Assembly (NCBI GenBank): GCA_002811675.1
Contig: PDIM01010267.1
Location: 24,474 to 82,010 of the forward strand
Length of the DNA stretch: 57,537 nt
Direction: 5' to 3'
DNA from: Ichthyosporea sp. XGB-2017a
Taxonomy: Eukaryota > Opisthokonta > Ichthyosporea
Numbering within the stretch: position 1 is the first letter of the stretch; every line of letters begins with the position of its first letter. The translations under genes were made by a program, and so were the position numbers. Of this stretch, positions 54,801 to 57,537 are shown piece after piece. The notes under the pieces are model-generated. The model saw only the letters and a program-made list of their open reading frames with translations. It had not been told where the DNA came from and did not search any database.

Positions 54801-57465
54801 TACTGCCATTTCATTGACAAACGCAGCCTCTTCGACATCATCGTATACTTTAACTGGGGGAGTTAAGTCGAGCCCAGAACTCTTGAAGCTCAAGATTGAG
54901 ATTACTATTGTGGATCTCAATGCTATTAAAAAGCTAAGCACTTTGGCCACTGCACTTGGAGATTCGTTCATAACGTTTACTACTGGTTTGTTAACCGATA
55001 TGAATAATCGCCCAGTTACTGCAAGGGTAGATGGTGTGAATGCCCTGCAAGTAAGTGCATACGAACGGGATGAAACGACCCCAAGTTTGTCTTCATGGGA
55101 CCTTGACATTACCAATGGTCAAATGATATTGCATTTCAGCGAAACTATGAACGCTGATACTGCAGATATGAGTCAGATTACAGTACAAAATTTGGCTAGT
55201 AATCCTACTGCCTTCTACCAGCTTACAGGTGGTACTGCTGTATCTACTGGAGATGGAACGGTTTTAACTCTTGCTTTGTTACCTGTAGACTTAATAGCCC
55301 TTCAGCGTATTCCCGACCTTGCGGTAGCAGCTTCATCATCCTTTATTGTTATGACCTCTTCGGCTGCAGCAGATATGTCGGTTCCCCCGAATCAAGTTGA
55401 TGCTGTTGCGTCTGGCGTCAATGCAAAGGGTGTCAATATTTACAATGCAGATACTACAAGACCTGTGCTTGATTCTTGGAAACCGGATATGAAGCAAGGC
55501 AAACTGATTCTCACTTTCACACAGCCTGTAAATATCGATTCCTTGGTATTTACTGAAATAACTGTCCAAAATGCAGCGTCGCCAACTGCACAGCTTGTTT
55601 TGACAGGCGGAAGTGCGACATCTGCAGATGACCTAACGTTTGAAATTTCCTTAGGCCTAAGTGACTTGAATGAAATCAAACGTCAGGAAATAATGAAAAC
55701 CCAGGCCACTTCGTACGTTGTTGTTACAGAAAATGTTGGTTCTGATAAAGCTTTAGTACCAAACAAAGTTACACCAGTTACTAAGGCTGCCTCTGATTAT
55801 ATTGCAGATGACGAAGGCCCCATATTACAATCTTTTGAAGTGGATCTTATTTACGCCAAAATGAAATTCCAATTTAATGAAGTTGTTAATGCTGGTACTT
55901 TCGATTTTACTGCTATTACAATCCAAAATCACGCTAGCACTCCCACAGCGTCACGGGTCCTCTCCGCAGGTTCTGTCATTAGTGCTAATTCAGACTTGAT
56001 TGAGGTTACTATTGAAGCTGCAGATTTATTAGCATTAAAATCGGACCTTACAATGGCTACATCTACAGCAGATACTTTTATATCCCTTACCACCAGTTTA
56101 GTATCTGATATGGCCGATGTAGCAAACTCCAATGTTGCTATTGCGTCGTCTAGTGCTAAAGCTGCCTCTGTTTTTACCTACATTGGCGACCCCACAATTA
56201 TTTCCATTTCTCCGTCATTTGGAACAGACACTGGAGGCACCTCCATTGTCATTACAGGTACGGAATATGGCCCAGCAGGTCAGCTAACAGCAGAAGTTCA
56301 AATTGGAGGAGTTCCGTGCACAGGAGCAACAGTCGGAGCGGGAAATACGATAACGTGTACAACTCCAGCGGGCAGTAGTGGTGTTCTTTTGGATGTCCTT
56401 GTTCGCATAGACAATTTGAAGAGTGTTGTTGCTAGCGAAGCGTATGCGTATGTGGCAGAGATAACTGTAACAGATTTCTTCCCCAAAATCGGATCCCTGA
56501 ACGGAGGAACCGTGCTAACTGTAAAAGGACTGGGATTTTCAGGAACTGTTGAAGGCACTTCTCCGGCCAACCTACAGGTCTTTGTTGGAGGATCACCGTG
56601 TACCAATTTGCAGGTCACGGCACATGATACGCTTACTTGTAGTACTCCAGCTCTCGCAACAGGGTCTAATCACCAAATTGTAATCCAGTCTGATGATAAG
56701 ACAGCAAATAGTGGAACGGTTAATTACTTTACAACTATTAATCCGCCTACTTTGACTTCTATATCACCCGATAATGGATTTGTGGACGGTGGTTACACAT
56801 TGACCATAGAAGGTACCAATTTTGGCCCCTTATCAAGCGTTGACACTCCCCCAGTTAGTATTGACCTGGGAGGAACTTTGTGCATAAACCCTCAAGTTAC
56901 TGTAGCTAACACACAAATTCAGTGTGAAGCCCCTGCATCTGTTGGAGCCAAGGATGTGAAAGTTGTAGTTGACAATCAAGATAGCAACGTCCTCGCAGGT
57001 GGTTTCAGTTTTTACAACAACCCCGGGAAGTTTATATTCGAGCAAACGTCATATTCGCAGAGCGAAACTATTGCTACCATTGATATTAAAGTGAAAAGAA
57101 CGGAGTTTAATACATTTGCTTCCCCATCAACTGTTACAGTGTCGGCGTTAGGAAACACTGCGGTTCATGATGTTCATTTTGTTCAAATAACTAGCCAGGT
57201 ACTTGAGTTTCCGTTGGGCACAAATGAAGTGTCGTTCACCATTACGGTAACTGGAAATCCGACGAAAACATTTAAGAAGGGTGTCGATGATGACAAAACT
57301 GTGACTCTTCACATTGAAGGCATTACTTCAACACAAGGGACTGCGGTTGTCGGACCAGATTCTCAATTTACCATCGAGTCGATTTGCGACACTCTTACGA
57401 ACTCATGTTGTGGCAGATGGGAAAAGGCTGGCGGATTTACGTTCAGCCGATGCTCTCCAAGTTAG
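27874..57465 (+). CDS. giant secreted Ig-like-repeat surface protein, 9863 residues, single exon
   Basis: The ORF runs 29.6 kb without interruption from the ATG at 27874, which begins a signal peptide (VMFMGIVLLLGLVSGVFA, cleavage at about 29/30). The order is: about 17 type A repeats of about 140 residues (30-2380) with a core FTTxNPLPxDGKIxITFPS; 55 type B repeats of about 129 residues (about 2383-9435) with a start P-L-SW-LDMN, a LTFDEVVD strand, a DLNAIK segment and an end DM-GN; three IPT/TIG domains (about 9440-9716); a Calx-beta-like domain (about 9716-9838); and a short Cys-rich end (CDTLTNSCCGRW). There is no membrane helix or GPI-type tail, so it is probably secreted or held by other proteins. 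Estimated mass is about 1 MDa. Type B repeats resemble SwmB (cyanobacterial) and Big_5 Ig-like repeats in layout. Adhesion or a surface coat is the likely role. The tail is followed by a GAAA microsatellite at the window edge, so a further 3' exon cannot be excluded. Confidence 0.9.
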   Translation: MLTKRLGISGRVMFMGIVLLLGLVSGVFAQNYPTLDSVTTPAQKAGNPQTSLTFTFTTGDATFVRGNDVVLTHNSLASLDLTGINSVSSMPNSILGVVFSTTTTVLTLRTTNIAGTDISATTQGSVTVGGSINLPPYADTFDWAFKINLYTAGTTTNIDGASADGAAGQTTTFTVVPNDMLTTSVVPDSLITQATPTTVDVSFTTSNPLPSDGKIAITFPAEYTSVPTAFTAACVTNCDGTLSSSVKSGNTYTFTRSGGSDTGGTGVSGSGDSIVVRLTVSGGTLTNPLGAQTTSTYTVQTLTSADKVIDEDNSVAGSVITSAALTGTLSVTPDTLLAGGTPSTSSVQFTLATDLTNTQKVVVTYPSDFTLSGSVTVTGFPDGTNSASISGQQVIIVRQGDGSTVASTTSLTLTLTHSSLTNPIVSGATGVFSIETKTAADLVIDSKTDVAAVTIASVTMTSSSVAFSTLKTGASPVVTIGFTTQTTTPADSKIEITFGGVFAIDSSASAITAALTSGYGSESSSPVVTVFDDPNDQIESIKVTVALSQVGTESAAAKQFTLTGGIVNPGFETSTGAFTIVVTNSAGQTLESSNPSDAGLQFQSVVFNDLTSTSASVSDLKAGAGNAYIDFAFTTANALTTTTKIEIIFPSEYDPSVFDSGTASSPSSGIDGTFSISRSGQTVTISRTGSPTEVAAGALDLRLTGASNLLNPAYSGTTGTFEIRTHLNGLTSDKDTSVSGLAIIPNDLTVSAVNTPGFAVSNLETQFTLTFTSVNSVPTGAIITVVFPAEYQSVVGTGSLSASPSGFDGSLVASVSSATKTLTLTRSGGTASSPGAVTITVTGIDITNPDNAGVPSDFSVKIATSMSATIEQNTAVTAPTIVANAITVYDVALESQVAGFDATTTTISFTSIRDIPVGGKVEIVFPSGFVIDSGVTYNSGGSSGLDSGQTIGISGQTITLTHTGSSASTAGAISLVFSGSIKNPVVTGTTGTFSITTQDSAGLAIDTVTNIAGEVISLAALTSTNVEPNTLLAGAPITSYTVSFTLANPLPNDGDIVIIFPSSYTVTQGGTCSPSGMDGSLSTNTNSGSRTVTLTRSGGAEAAATTAITITCDTNADLTLQPVTGGTGVYSVTTKTSGGVEIDQKADIAEDTIATNVITSATVVPVSLVAGETAATQAVAFDVFNPIPADGIIKITFPSEYTLPSSGSVSASNMDGTFAVAVSDGSKLVTITRQNDGTSKTGSVTLTLTCDVVNPAYATTGGTTGTYTILTQDSSSNDIDTKTDVAGNVVTPNTLASPSVSLSDSTTGALSVATIAFTTVNPLPADGKIVITFPSTFTLASGLSVNQGDTNTAGLTGTFSSAVVGQVLTITRGNDGNVPTGAVTIVLDSTNLKNPVFADVTGTYSIDTETGSSKKIDVVTGVTGNTITQTTFAAAAVSFDTLAAGATSVLTLTFTTSNPINNDGKIIVTFPSDFTVSSSLAVASQTNIDGTFTVSQTGSAPAVMVYTRNADGGVVNAGVAVTLVFASSGLVNPPFAHTTGVFGLKSTRGDDKAIDESPAITGVTITATALSNTAVVPNDLLAGANTFVTITFQTQNDWPLDGKLEVIFPTHYVINGGASLAIDQTATNGHTNAVDGSFSVSVTGQTLTVTRSSGSNIAGGTTLSVVTNSDIKNPPFAILSGTYSLKTLTSGDAVIDQNVAVTGTQFNVNALASTNVEPASLLTGATNALTTVSFTTTNAIPNDGKIVVTFPSGFTFPGSSFTITSLSNIDGTSSVAKNDGAKTITITRSSGTAVAEGAVVSFDISGDIKNPIVSGSTSTYSIQTQNTDSVAIDEDTAVTADVITTGQITSASVSLPSLLAGFTQVALTTITMTTDNDLPNDGVIVITFPSGFTVPGSSITIDGSSTGLTDTNFAATSSGQDVILTCTGTSGITGSSEVSIKLSMALVNPTISGGTGTFTFTTKTTGGTEIDKSTSVAELTIVPNVLESTQLTLFSTKAGDTGSKTIVQFTTKNPIPVDGLIKVTFATGFDVSAIQTATATGIDGTFAAAAGAGNSVIVTRSGVGVSSAGAKVLTLWGNIVNPGYSGVFDSGSFVIQTQTSAGVDIDKDDALSVTVDTNTFANANVQPDNLIVGGSSSAVAVTFTTINELPADGKIVIVFPSQYTLPGSFTASIDVGGGSASATISSQTVTVTRSGGSAISADVSVALTLTGAVVNFGNELTTGSYSVTTTTNAGNAIDTDPTVVGDALVANALISTSVVPSNLDVSSSSPSALATFTSSNTIPSDGLVEITFPSGFSLPGSFSVTSSMSGSFAASISGQKVTVTRSGGSDASPGTHTITLTGSITNPSSEGITGSFIISTLTSGAAKIDTDASVIGVFLVPKLSLWTIDLQGASSVLTFTDPVLMSSFDVTKITIQDAATATNSYTLSDSTTSSSNGVTLTLDLGANDLDSIRGNSNLCTSASNCYLKLTVGLKSVAGAFVSEVTDGSAIQANTYSADLTAPSLQSWKVNMATRKLTFTFDETMNPSSTVLTNIILSKTTDTTVTYTLTGGTVSGVYSKDVVITLSDIDFDTIASTADLLKTQGFSYVYFAAGTFFDTATTPQQHGALLVGSAVQALSHDPDNIRPTIDSFQLNMNLNTLVIKFSETIDSTVDVTKIIIQGQSASGGNNEVRLTDSTTAIASLTDLTVTLSATDQAALKSDSLVAVSDATTFLRVDEGAVSDKHTNQIAAIVDGSALAIGGLNTFAADSGAPSLLSWTMDLNAKTITLNFNEVMKSSSVTGNLKIQSVVNSDTESYTLTTSTVSFPSGDTALVTLSDADINAIKLNANLARLATSAFLVVPSNYITDMASNALPEIGTGAADGCDGYQGDTTAPILESWQLNMNTGVITCVFDEIMDVSETLPAKVYLQWQPASDASETYQLTGGTVSSTDSDTLTITITSTDLNALKLNSKLLIGRSSSFIRFDVDFVKDIESNSNAQVADGSAVQVALGGFTADTSEPSLSSWELDMDARTIKLIYDEIIDGSTIVTNLENVLYLQSQQSASAGDIITFTDSTISSTNSDTITISIGSTDMNSINLATNVALAEASSYIRYSAAMFKDMAGNANTEIASGSAVVLPNSKYIADTTGPVLSTWSFVRETGVLTLKFGEVIKLSSITNPTGIVFQLSLQDDSTNEVALSSASSILTSENAADITVSVAGADNDAVVALTPLSQNTQDAYVRVSASWCTDIFDNNFAGLTFAQAIVETGNTVSSVPPSLSSWVLDLNAKTISLTFNQPVKISSVASPLASTISIYSTNSAGATKIPLTDSRPTGQDGLTITVNLGETDINNVNLETAIGTTTSNTFIVLAAGAVSGLNNIGNEVIADTDAVAVSSITSDATAPKLKSWSLDLSGNTFTLVFDEVVDASSVSGSNAGGKLHIQNAVATSPTASIDLSASTLQTSGLSTSLVFSLLSADRKLLMLESGVGTSITNSFLRVDASFVADVASQSIASNANAEVQLSLLTEDNNSPTLSSFTIDIQASTLTLTFNEVIDGSSWSSPIQTVIIQAASSSSGVESFTLLQSSVSSATNSDVFTVNIHSTDLQGLKALENLATAEGNTYVRLLGDTVQDVSGNSIKTIADGAAVACAGSGHTPDSSSPTLSTWDLNMDTGVVQLHFSEVVKKSSVTVTAITVQKGADAASGEFYTLTGGTVTTASNSPDISFTLSNTDLNAIKQDVDFGTSSANTYLVCTSSLAEDTAATPNALTAIVTGSPKAVATFVNDATAPQIVSWTLNLESGVQELAITFDEVIQSAGGWTSGVSGIFVQTHPTQVGSDVVQVSNSPATLSTDGKTVKLALTKTDLDALQLLSTLAVSQQTAFLRVNQDAVFDTFNNGVAAITEGIAMTSYTADNIKPTLDTWTLDMNLGKLTMVFTEIINAATVTSHIAQGGGSFIIQSHADIATSGATSVTLVGALDSGQANSDTIVIVLDATTVFNLKKDAGLAAAAGTSYLHIAADGVKDMANNGIAAIAQGAADGPADTYIPDTTAPTLSTWEIDLVAFTLTLNYDEPVKVNTIAIDGTIGSAATVQRYADKSASDASGLYEEDLNDSILKSITDNVVVIEMKANFKSALTLDDQLAIAAASSYLRHDAGLVHDMNGQEATAISANAAKAVAVYTADNVPPTLDSWSLDMNAGTFTLTFSENMNVANMPATITGGVVIQDTVSTPTHSITLASSTKNSGQSNGPTVVYTLSSADEDNLNLNVNVAASDATSNVKITSAEFTDMAGNSITAMTNALVVPTNGFTADTAIPALSTSSPTWTLDLKNEKITLYFDKVVDVSTLLVDSLTVQSAGTSSDAVTLSTGGANPSTVETTDDGREVIVKIGQTDLDSINKITTLATKADLSDSYLRIAAGGIKDMYALSIAGIDNGFAKQATAFVADDISPQMTSWELDMNLNKLTLRFDEVVNVAALSAPLTTLVIQKGVSSGGLEDQTQVTISSGTAATATGNNDNFVVFDIDAAEINRIKLIDTLAVLATSSYLRFPGGIIADMHGNTVASINDGSAVQASVYTADATAPVLETFTLDMATGVFTLSFDEPVKKSSVLTAQITFAIERNQGGTGDFALDTGGCTTTVSASNAAYTQTVSLELCKADLDNLKLQATIATGTADSWVMLGASTVKDMKDVGNSVIDQTNALQVDGAGFQVDNVAPTLTKWTLNMNTGVIVLTFSEPVDFSTITTPTVNKVTIQMSLAADAAEYLLQDSDVTGPDGDTITITLKADDLNSIKAMETLGTSVSNSFLRLESSFVADMAGVVNSQIAKTAAVVVDGYTGDSTPPTLEHHSVNMNTGEITMTFSEVIDVSSIVSPVAGAFIIQDKASTPTASVTLQGSTITTSTDGTVVTILLDDTDKNAIKLETGLAVSDATSFLRCTQGAVKGMANNAIVAIPDSAAKAHDSGTAFVADATPPAVAKWVLDMNQDKVFITFDEPVLHASVTAIASNVIIQSTQNAGADIVTFDASDTLQTSANGLVLEIEIGATSIDILKKNLALGVGRTSSWLRLTAGFVKDMTNVNANAEISDGSAIVLATDADYIPDITPPTLSSWTFAYDTALLSLTFSEVVKKDSVKAPSITIQGGAADGTHKVTFSSSSVLDSSQVTDERTIVLKIDNGDINALKVNPSLAVSEGTSHIFFAADMARDMADVSIVAKLTGAALQATTVSTDGVAPVLDQFDLDMDTHVLKLRFLEVVDVSATVIGGITIQNLATSPTASVTLSDSTVQNSATDGTEMTIGLGVNDLASIQATLGLAKAGANTFLLLAADAISDMAPTTPNKNIAMTTGHTITQFNADATRPQLLSWTLNVHNKELALTFDEVVSSSSLDVTLITVQRAVAAGGSGEVRLAGSDSVSSADAKTVTVTLTDADMDKIKLDTTIATQTDKTDSYLRFEADTISDMAATPNKILKLSDGSAMMAAQYTADTAKPTVSSWTLTMNDRLVAVAITFNDVVNVDTIDFTKVFIQADQTNTAGTKVDLTGCSKASGVINGRVATIALTEAKLNEIKLVAGLAKAESNSYLTLGAGAVTDMSGNQVDAIADADAMVVQVGSYVADSVAPTLTQWTLDLQNKEITLTFSEPIDASTASSSATKITIQSAETGGASHTLTGATSVSSTDGTSLTVTLLEADLNSLRLNEALAISKATSWLVLATAFVKDMAQVDMAAIGSGAAVQAFSFVSDDKIPALLSWTLNMDTSATEGEIVLTFDIPIDASTFANPVGGKVIIQNAAPATQSYALSTSTPANVDGLTLSLSLDIADMNALKLNTALATSASDSFIRLLSGAVNSMSGNAHAEIADGAAIQAGSYAVDAKAPSMTGWTIDLTTDTIVLTFNEVVAAPASPVNSKVTLQPLASYTSGSDNRALVDSTSTRSADGLQVTIALGEQDRLAIKGSTALCTASGANDCFLIFDGGYVSDVATPSANAIVAIANTAGVAPGSFQNDAKKPVLQSWTLDMNLEKMTLTFDEVIKGSTVTAAIAGVVVQDAVLSTTAVQLSAGSAYTAATDSHIIVIDLSQNDVNSLTLNTGVATSTTNTYVRFTSAVFQDMSGNAIATIFDGQAVQGSHTPDATVPALTALELNMDTRLLTMTFNENVKASTLVVGNGITIYPISGNSDSSTGHLLASSTAWGSNTDGLVLKVQISNDDMNAIKLKSGLATGAGNNDAFLSVGADVVKDMTGSNALVAIPLGSATAIGTVVNDATAPQIVSWTLNLESGVQELAITFDEVIQSAGGWTSGVSGIFVQTHPTQVGSDVVQVSNSPATLSTDGKTVKLALTKTDLDALQLLSTLAVSQQTAFLRVNQDAVFDTFNNGVAAITEGIAMTSYTADNIKPTLDTWTLDMNLGKLTMVFTEIINAATVTSHIAQGGGSFIIQSHADIATSGATSVTLVGALDSGQANSDTIVIVLDATTVFNLKKDAGLAAAAGTSYLHIAADGVKDMANNGIAAIAQGAADGPADTYIPDTTAPTLSTWEIDLVAFTLTLNYDEPVKVNTIAIDGTIGSAATVQRYADKSASDASGLYEEDLNDSILKSITDNVVVIEMKANFKSALTLDDQLAIAAASSYLRHDAGLVHDMNGQEATAISANAAKAVAVYTADNVPPTLDSWSLDMNAGTFTLTFSENMNVANMPATITGGVVIQDTVSTPTHSITLASSTKNSGQSNGPTVVYTLSSADEDNLNLNVNVAASDATSNVKITSAEFTDMAGNSITAMTNALVVPTNGFTADTAIPALSTSSPTWTLDLKNEKITLYFDKVVDVSTLLVDSLTVQSAGTSSDAVTLSTGGANPSTVETTDDGREVIVKIGQTDLDSINKITTLATKADLSDSYLRIAAGGIKDMYALSIAGIDNGFAKQATAFVADDISPQMTSWELDMNLNKLTLRFDEVVNVAALSAPLTTLVIQKGVSSGGLEDQTQVTISSGTAATATGNNDNFVVFDIDAAEINRIKLIDTLAVLATSSYLRFPGGIIADMHGNTVASINDGSAVQASVYTADATAPVLETFTLDMATGVFTLSFDEPVKKSSVLTAQITFAIERNQGGTGDFALDTGGCTTTVSASNAAYTQTVSLELCKADLDNLKLQATIATGTADSWVMLGASTVKDMKDVGNSVIDQTNALQVDGAGFQVDNVAPTLTKWTLNMNTGVIVLTFSEPVDFSTITTPTVNKVTIQMSLAADAAEYLLQDSDVTGPDGDTITITLKADDLNSIKAMETLGTSVSNSFLRLESSFVADMAGVVNSQIAKTAAVVVDGYTGDSTPPTLEHHSVNMNTGEITMTFSEVIDVSSIVSPVAGAFIIQDKASTPTASVTLQGSTITTSTDGTVVTILLDDTDKNAIKLETGLAVSDATSFLRCTQGAVKGMANNAIVAIPDSAAKAHDSGTAFVADATPPAVAKWVLDMNQDKVFITFDEPVLHASVTAIASNVIIQSTQNAGADIVTFDASDTLQTSANGLVLEIEIGATSIDILKKNLALGVGRTSSWLRLTAGFVKDMTNVNANAEISDGSAIVLATDADYIPDITPPTLSSWTFAYDTALLSLTFSEVVKKDSVKAPSITIQGGAADGTHKVTFSSSSVLDSSQVTDERTIVLKIDNGDINALKVNPSLAVSEGTSHIFFAADMARDMADVSIVAKLTGAALQATTVSTDGVAPVLDQFDLDMDTHVLKLRFLEVVDVSATVIGGITIQNLATSPTASVTLSDSTVQNSATDGTEMTIGLGVNDLASIQATLGLAKAGANTFLLLAADAISDMAPTTPNKNIAMTTGHTITQFNADATRPQLLSWTLNVHNKELALTFDEVVSSSSLDVTLITVQRAVAAGGSGEVRLAGSDSVSSADAKTVTVTLTDADMDKIKLDTTIATQTDKTDSYLRFEADTISDMAATPNKILKLSDGSAMMAAQYTADTAKPTVSSWTLTMNDRLVAVAITFNDVVNVDTIDFTKVFIQADQTNTAGTKVDLTGCSKASGVINGRVATIALTEAKLNEIKLVAGLAKAESNSYLTLGAGAVTDMSGNQVDAIADADAMVVQVGSYVADSVAPTLTQWTLDLQNKEITLTFSEPIDASTASSSATKITIQSAETGGASHTLTGATSVSSTDGTSLTVTLLEADLNSLRLNEALAISKATSWLVLATAFVKDMAQVDMAAIGSGAAVQAFSFVSDDKIPALLSWTLNMDTSATEGEIVLTFDIPIDASTFANPVGGKVIIQNAAPATQSYALSTSTPANVDGLTLSLSLDIADMNALKLNTALATSASDSFIRLLSGAVNSMSGNAHAEIADGAAIQAGSYAVDAKAPSMTGWTIDLTTDTIVLTFNEVVAAPASPVNSKVTLQPLASYTSGSDNRALVDSTSTRSADGLQVTIALGEQDRLAIKGNTALCTIASANDCFLRLDGAYVTDTAVPPVSIVAMSNTQAIASSSFQHDSKPPVLVEWIMTLNQPTPRITLTFDEAIDINSFSTNAQDLTLQNAADSMGDNFVHMTQGTVAIGNPNIVTIDIGTDDLNKIKLGRVLATSDANSFIRFTSALVKDMNNNAIDRIFDGLAKSIKSGGHVPDSTSPQLISFNLNMNDNLIALTFDEPVDVTTIPALVTQIKLLKSQGASGSDVIQLIDSVKDPASVDGLSVTIKISDGDKNRLRIAGVGISSATSFLSIESTLVKDMNNNAVVPILDANAIAVTQYTKDEQPPSLVSFTADMNAGVLHLVFSSPIDITRVDLATIQLQDFSTATFSYTLTTDSSATTTDYINVDITLAPSDLNNLKAIENLFTFNSNSWLSTQATTFADSAAVPNYVARIEDGVAPGLVASGFQKDITPPNVVQWDLDLNLGQLLMVFDETVDISTFNVDQITLTDSAAGSVSYTLTAGTTTSPDQTELLLPLDKADLDIIKSMPLLATEKSTSYLTFTSTMISDMAVNPANPVSARSSGATSLNVRTYTFDETAPEITDATLNVETRELILSLTEPIKLDSVDVTAISLTNAASSTSSYTLTGGVKSSPELLKLKIEITIVDLNAIKKLSTLATALGDSFITFTTGLLTDMNNRPVTARVDGVNALQVSAYERDETTPSLSSWDLDITNGQMILHFSETMNADTADMSQITVQNLASNPTAFYQLTGGTAVSTGDGTVLTLALLPVDLIALQRIPDLAVAASSSFIVMTSSAAADMSVPPNQVDAVASGVNAKGVNIYNADTTRPVLDSWKPDMKQGKLILTFTQPVNIDSLVFTEITVQNAASPTAQLVLTGGSATSADDLTFEISLGLSDLNEIKRQEIMKTQATSYVVVTENVGSDKALVPNKVTPVTKAASDYIADDEGPILQSFEVDLIYAKMKFQFNEVVNAGTFDFTAITIQNHASTPTASRVLSAGSVISANSDLIEVTIEAADLLALKSDLTMATSTADTFISLTTSLVSDMADVANSNVAIASSSAKAASVFTYIGDPTIISISPSFGTDTGGTSIVITGTEYGPAGQLTAEVQIGGVPCTGATVGAGNTITCTTPAGSSGVLLDVLVRIDNLKSVVASEAYAYVAEITVTDFFPKIGSLNGGTVLTVKGLGFSGTVEGTSPANLQVFVGGSPCTNLQVTAHDTLTCSTPALATGSNHQIVIQSDDKTANSGTVNYFTTINPPTLTSISPDNGFVDGGYTLTIEGTNFGPLSSVDTPPVSIDLGGTLCINPQVTVANTQIQCEAPASVGAKDVKVVVDNQDSNVLAGGFSFYNNPGKFIFEQTSYSQSETIATIDIKVKRTEFNTFASPSTVTVSALGNTAVHDVHFVQITSQVLEFPLGTNEVSFTITVTGNPTKTFKKGVDDDKTVTLHIEGITSTQGTAVVGPDSQFTIESICDTLTNSCCGRWEKAGGFTFSRCSPS
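27961..35017 (+). repeat. type A domain array, about 17 units of about 140 residues
   Basis: Each unit has FTTxNPLPxDGKIxITFPSxFTL, a central DG(T/S)F segment, TITRSGG, a (N/V)NPxxxGxTGTFSIxT segment and IDxxxxV before the next unit. DNA identity between units is low, so the array is old. I do not recognise a named family; an Ig-like beta sandwich is likely. Confidence 0.8.
39149..45634 (+). repeat. large internal duplication, copy 1 (type B units 12-28)
   Basis: This is near-identical to 46541-53026 at a constant offset of 7392 bases (2464 codons). The one difference I noticed is T at 39171 against C at 46563, a silent Pro change. Identity stops sharply at 45634: the next base is G here and A in copy 2, and the sequences then diverge. 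Confidence 0.93.
46541..53026 (+). repeat. large internal duplication, copy 2 (type B units 31-47)
   Basis: Second copy of 39149-45634, separated from it by 906 bases holding the diverged end of unit 28 and units 29-30. It ends inside unit 47 at IKGN, where copy 1 has IKGS. Confidence 0.93.
56176..57400 (+). repeat. three IPT/TIG domains and a Calx-beta-like domain
   Basis: This belongs to the giant CDS. Each TIG unit begins ISPSFG, FFPKIG or ISPDNG, has G-G-(T/Y)-(S/V/L)-(I/L)-T-(I/V)-(T/K/E)-G, then GG-PC or GGTLC and a C-x-(T/A)-PA segment. The Calx-beta-like part contains FEQTSYSQSE and VHFVQITSQVLEFPLGT. This combination resembles the ends of large adhesion proteins. Confidence 0.85.
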
Positions 57466-57481
57466 ATAACGTATCGTAATC

Positions 57482-57483
57482 GA

Positions 57484-57535
<52 letters not shown>

Positions 57536-57537
57536 AA
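57482..57537. repeat. GAAA microsatellite
   Basis: 14 uninterrupted copies of GAAA run to the end of the window, just after the stop codon of the giant gene. Confidence 0.95.

Larger units (their letters stand above)
35018..56175 (+). repeat. type B domain array, 55 units of about 129 residues
   Basis: I counted 55 starts of the P-x-L-x-SW-x-LDMN motif, each followed by L-x-L-x-F-x-E and ending DM-x-GN. Units 12-28 recur as units 31-47 at near-identical DNA sequence. Most other units are diverged from one another. Confidence 0.85.

Noticed and set aside
28281-57045. Many long antisense ORFs inside the giant gene, up to 235 residues, some present twice
   Set aside because: They follow from the Ser/Thr/Ala/Val-rich codon use of the sense strand, carry no domain, and the duplicates simply mirror the 6.48-kb block.
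1-57537. tRNA, rRNA, CRISPR arrays, transposase or reverse-transcriptase genes
   Set aside because: I looked for conserved tRNA arms, regular short repeats with spacers and typical mobile-element proteins, and saw none.

Overview
This window is nuclear DNA of a eukaryote. Every gene that needs splicing uses short GT-AG introns; nine can be placed, 93 to 207 bases long, eight with a GTAAG donor and one with GTATG. Intergenic DNA is A/T-rich with long homopolymers, and there are no bacterial operons. A CATSPER2-type sperm/flagellar calcium-channel subunit and a CEP57-type centrosomal protein point to an organism that builds centrioles and flagella. Genes are mostly intron-poor and surface proteins are very large, which fits a free-living unicellular protist. 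I cannot place it further.

Layout. 478-1409 (+): small polytopic membrane protein with one intron. 1767-9824 (-): 2685-residue single-exon type I membrane protein made of Calx-beta-like, cadherin-like and two P/Homo B domains. 9825-11407: non-coding, with a cluster of inverted repeats. 11408-13744 (-): two-exon GT49 (B4GAT1/LARGE-type) glycosyltransferase. 13860-15071: a 924-N gap flanked by two copies of the same 139-149 bases, so probably not a real gap. 15265-16224 (-): two-exon LOG-family protein with a variant motif. 16551-18350 (-): GK5-type FGGY kinase, head-to-head with the CEP57-like gene at 18719-21117 (+). 21676-22521 (+): secreted Cys-rich protein with a Lys/Glu/Gln/Gly repeat tail. 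23109-25264 (+): six-exon CATSPER2-like channel. 25265-27873: non-coding, with a possible 161-base inverted-repeat element, a G-run tract, a poly-T tract and a second gap. 27874-57465 (+): one uninterrupted ORF of 9863 residues.

The giant protein dominates the window. It has a signal peptide, about 17 repeats of about 140 residues (type A), 55 repeats of about 129 residues (type B, similar in layout to SwmB/Big_5 Ig-like repeats), three IPT/TIG domains, a Calx-beta-like domain and a short Cys-rich end. Within the type B array a block of about 6.48 kb (17 repeats) is present twice, exactly 7392 bases (2464 codons, 19 repeats) apart and almost identical. The flanking repeats are related but diverged, which suggests an old 19-repeat duplication followed by recent homogenisation, or an assembly artefact.

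How the genes may work together is inference. Two very large extracellular Ig-like-repeat proteins, a Golgi-type glycosyltransferase and a secreted Cys-rich protein suggest investment in the cell surface. The CATSPER2-like and CEP57-like genes belong to flagellum and centriole biology. Nothing in the sequence shows that these neighbours are co-regulated, except a paired palindromic motif (two TCCCTCGAGGGA-like sites, centres 23 bases apart) found upstream of the first gene and of the glycosyltransferase gene in the same relative orientation.
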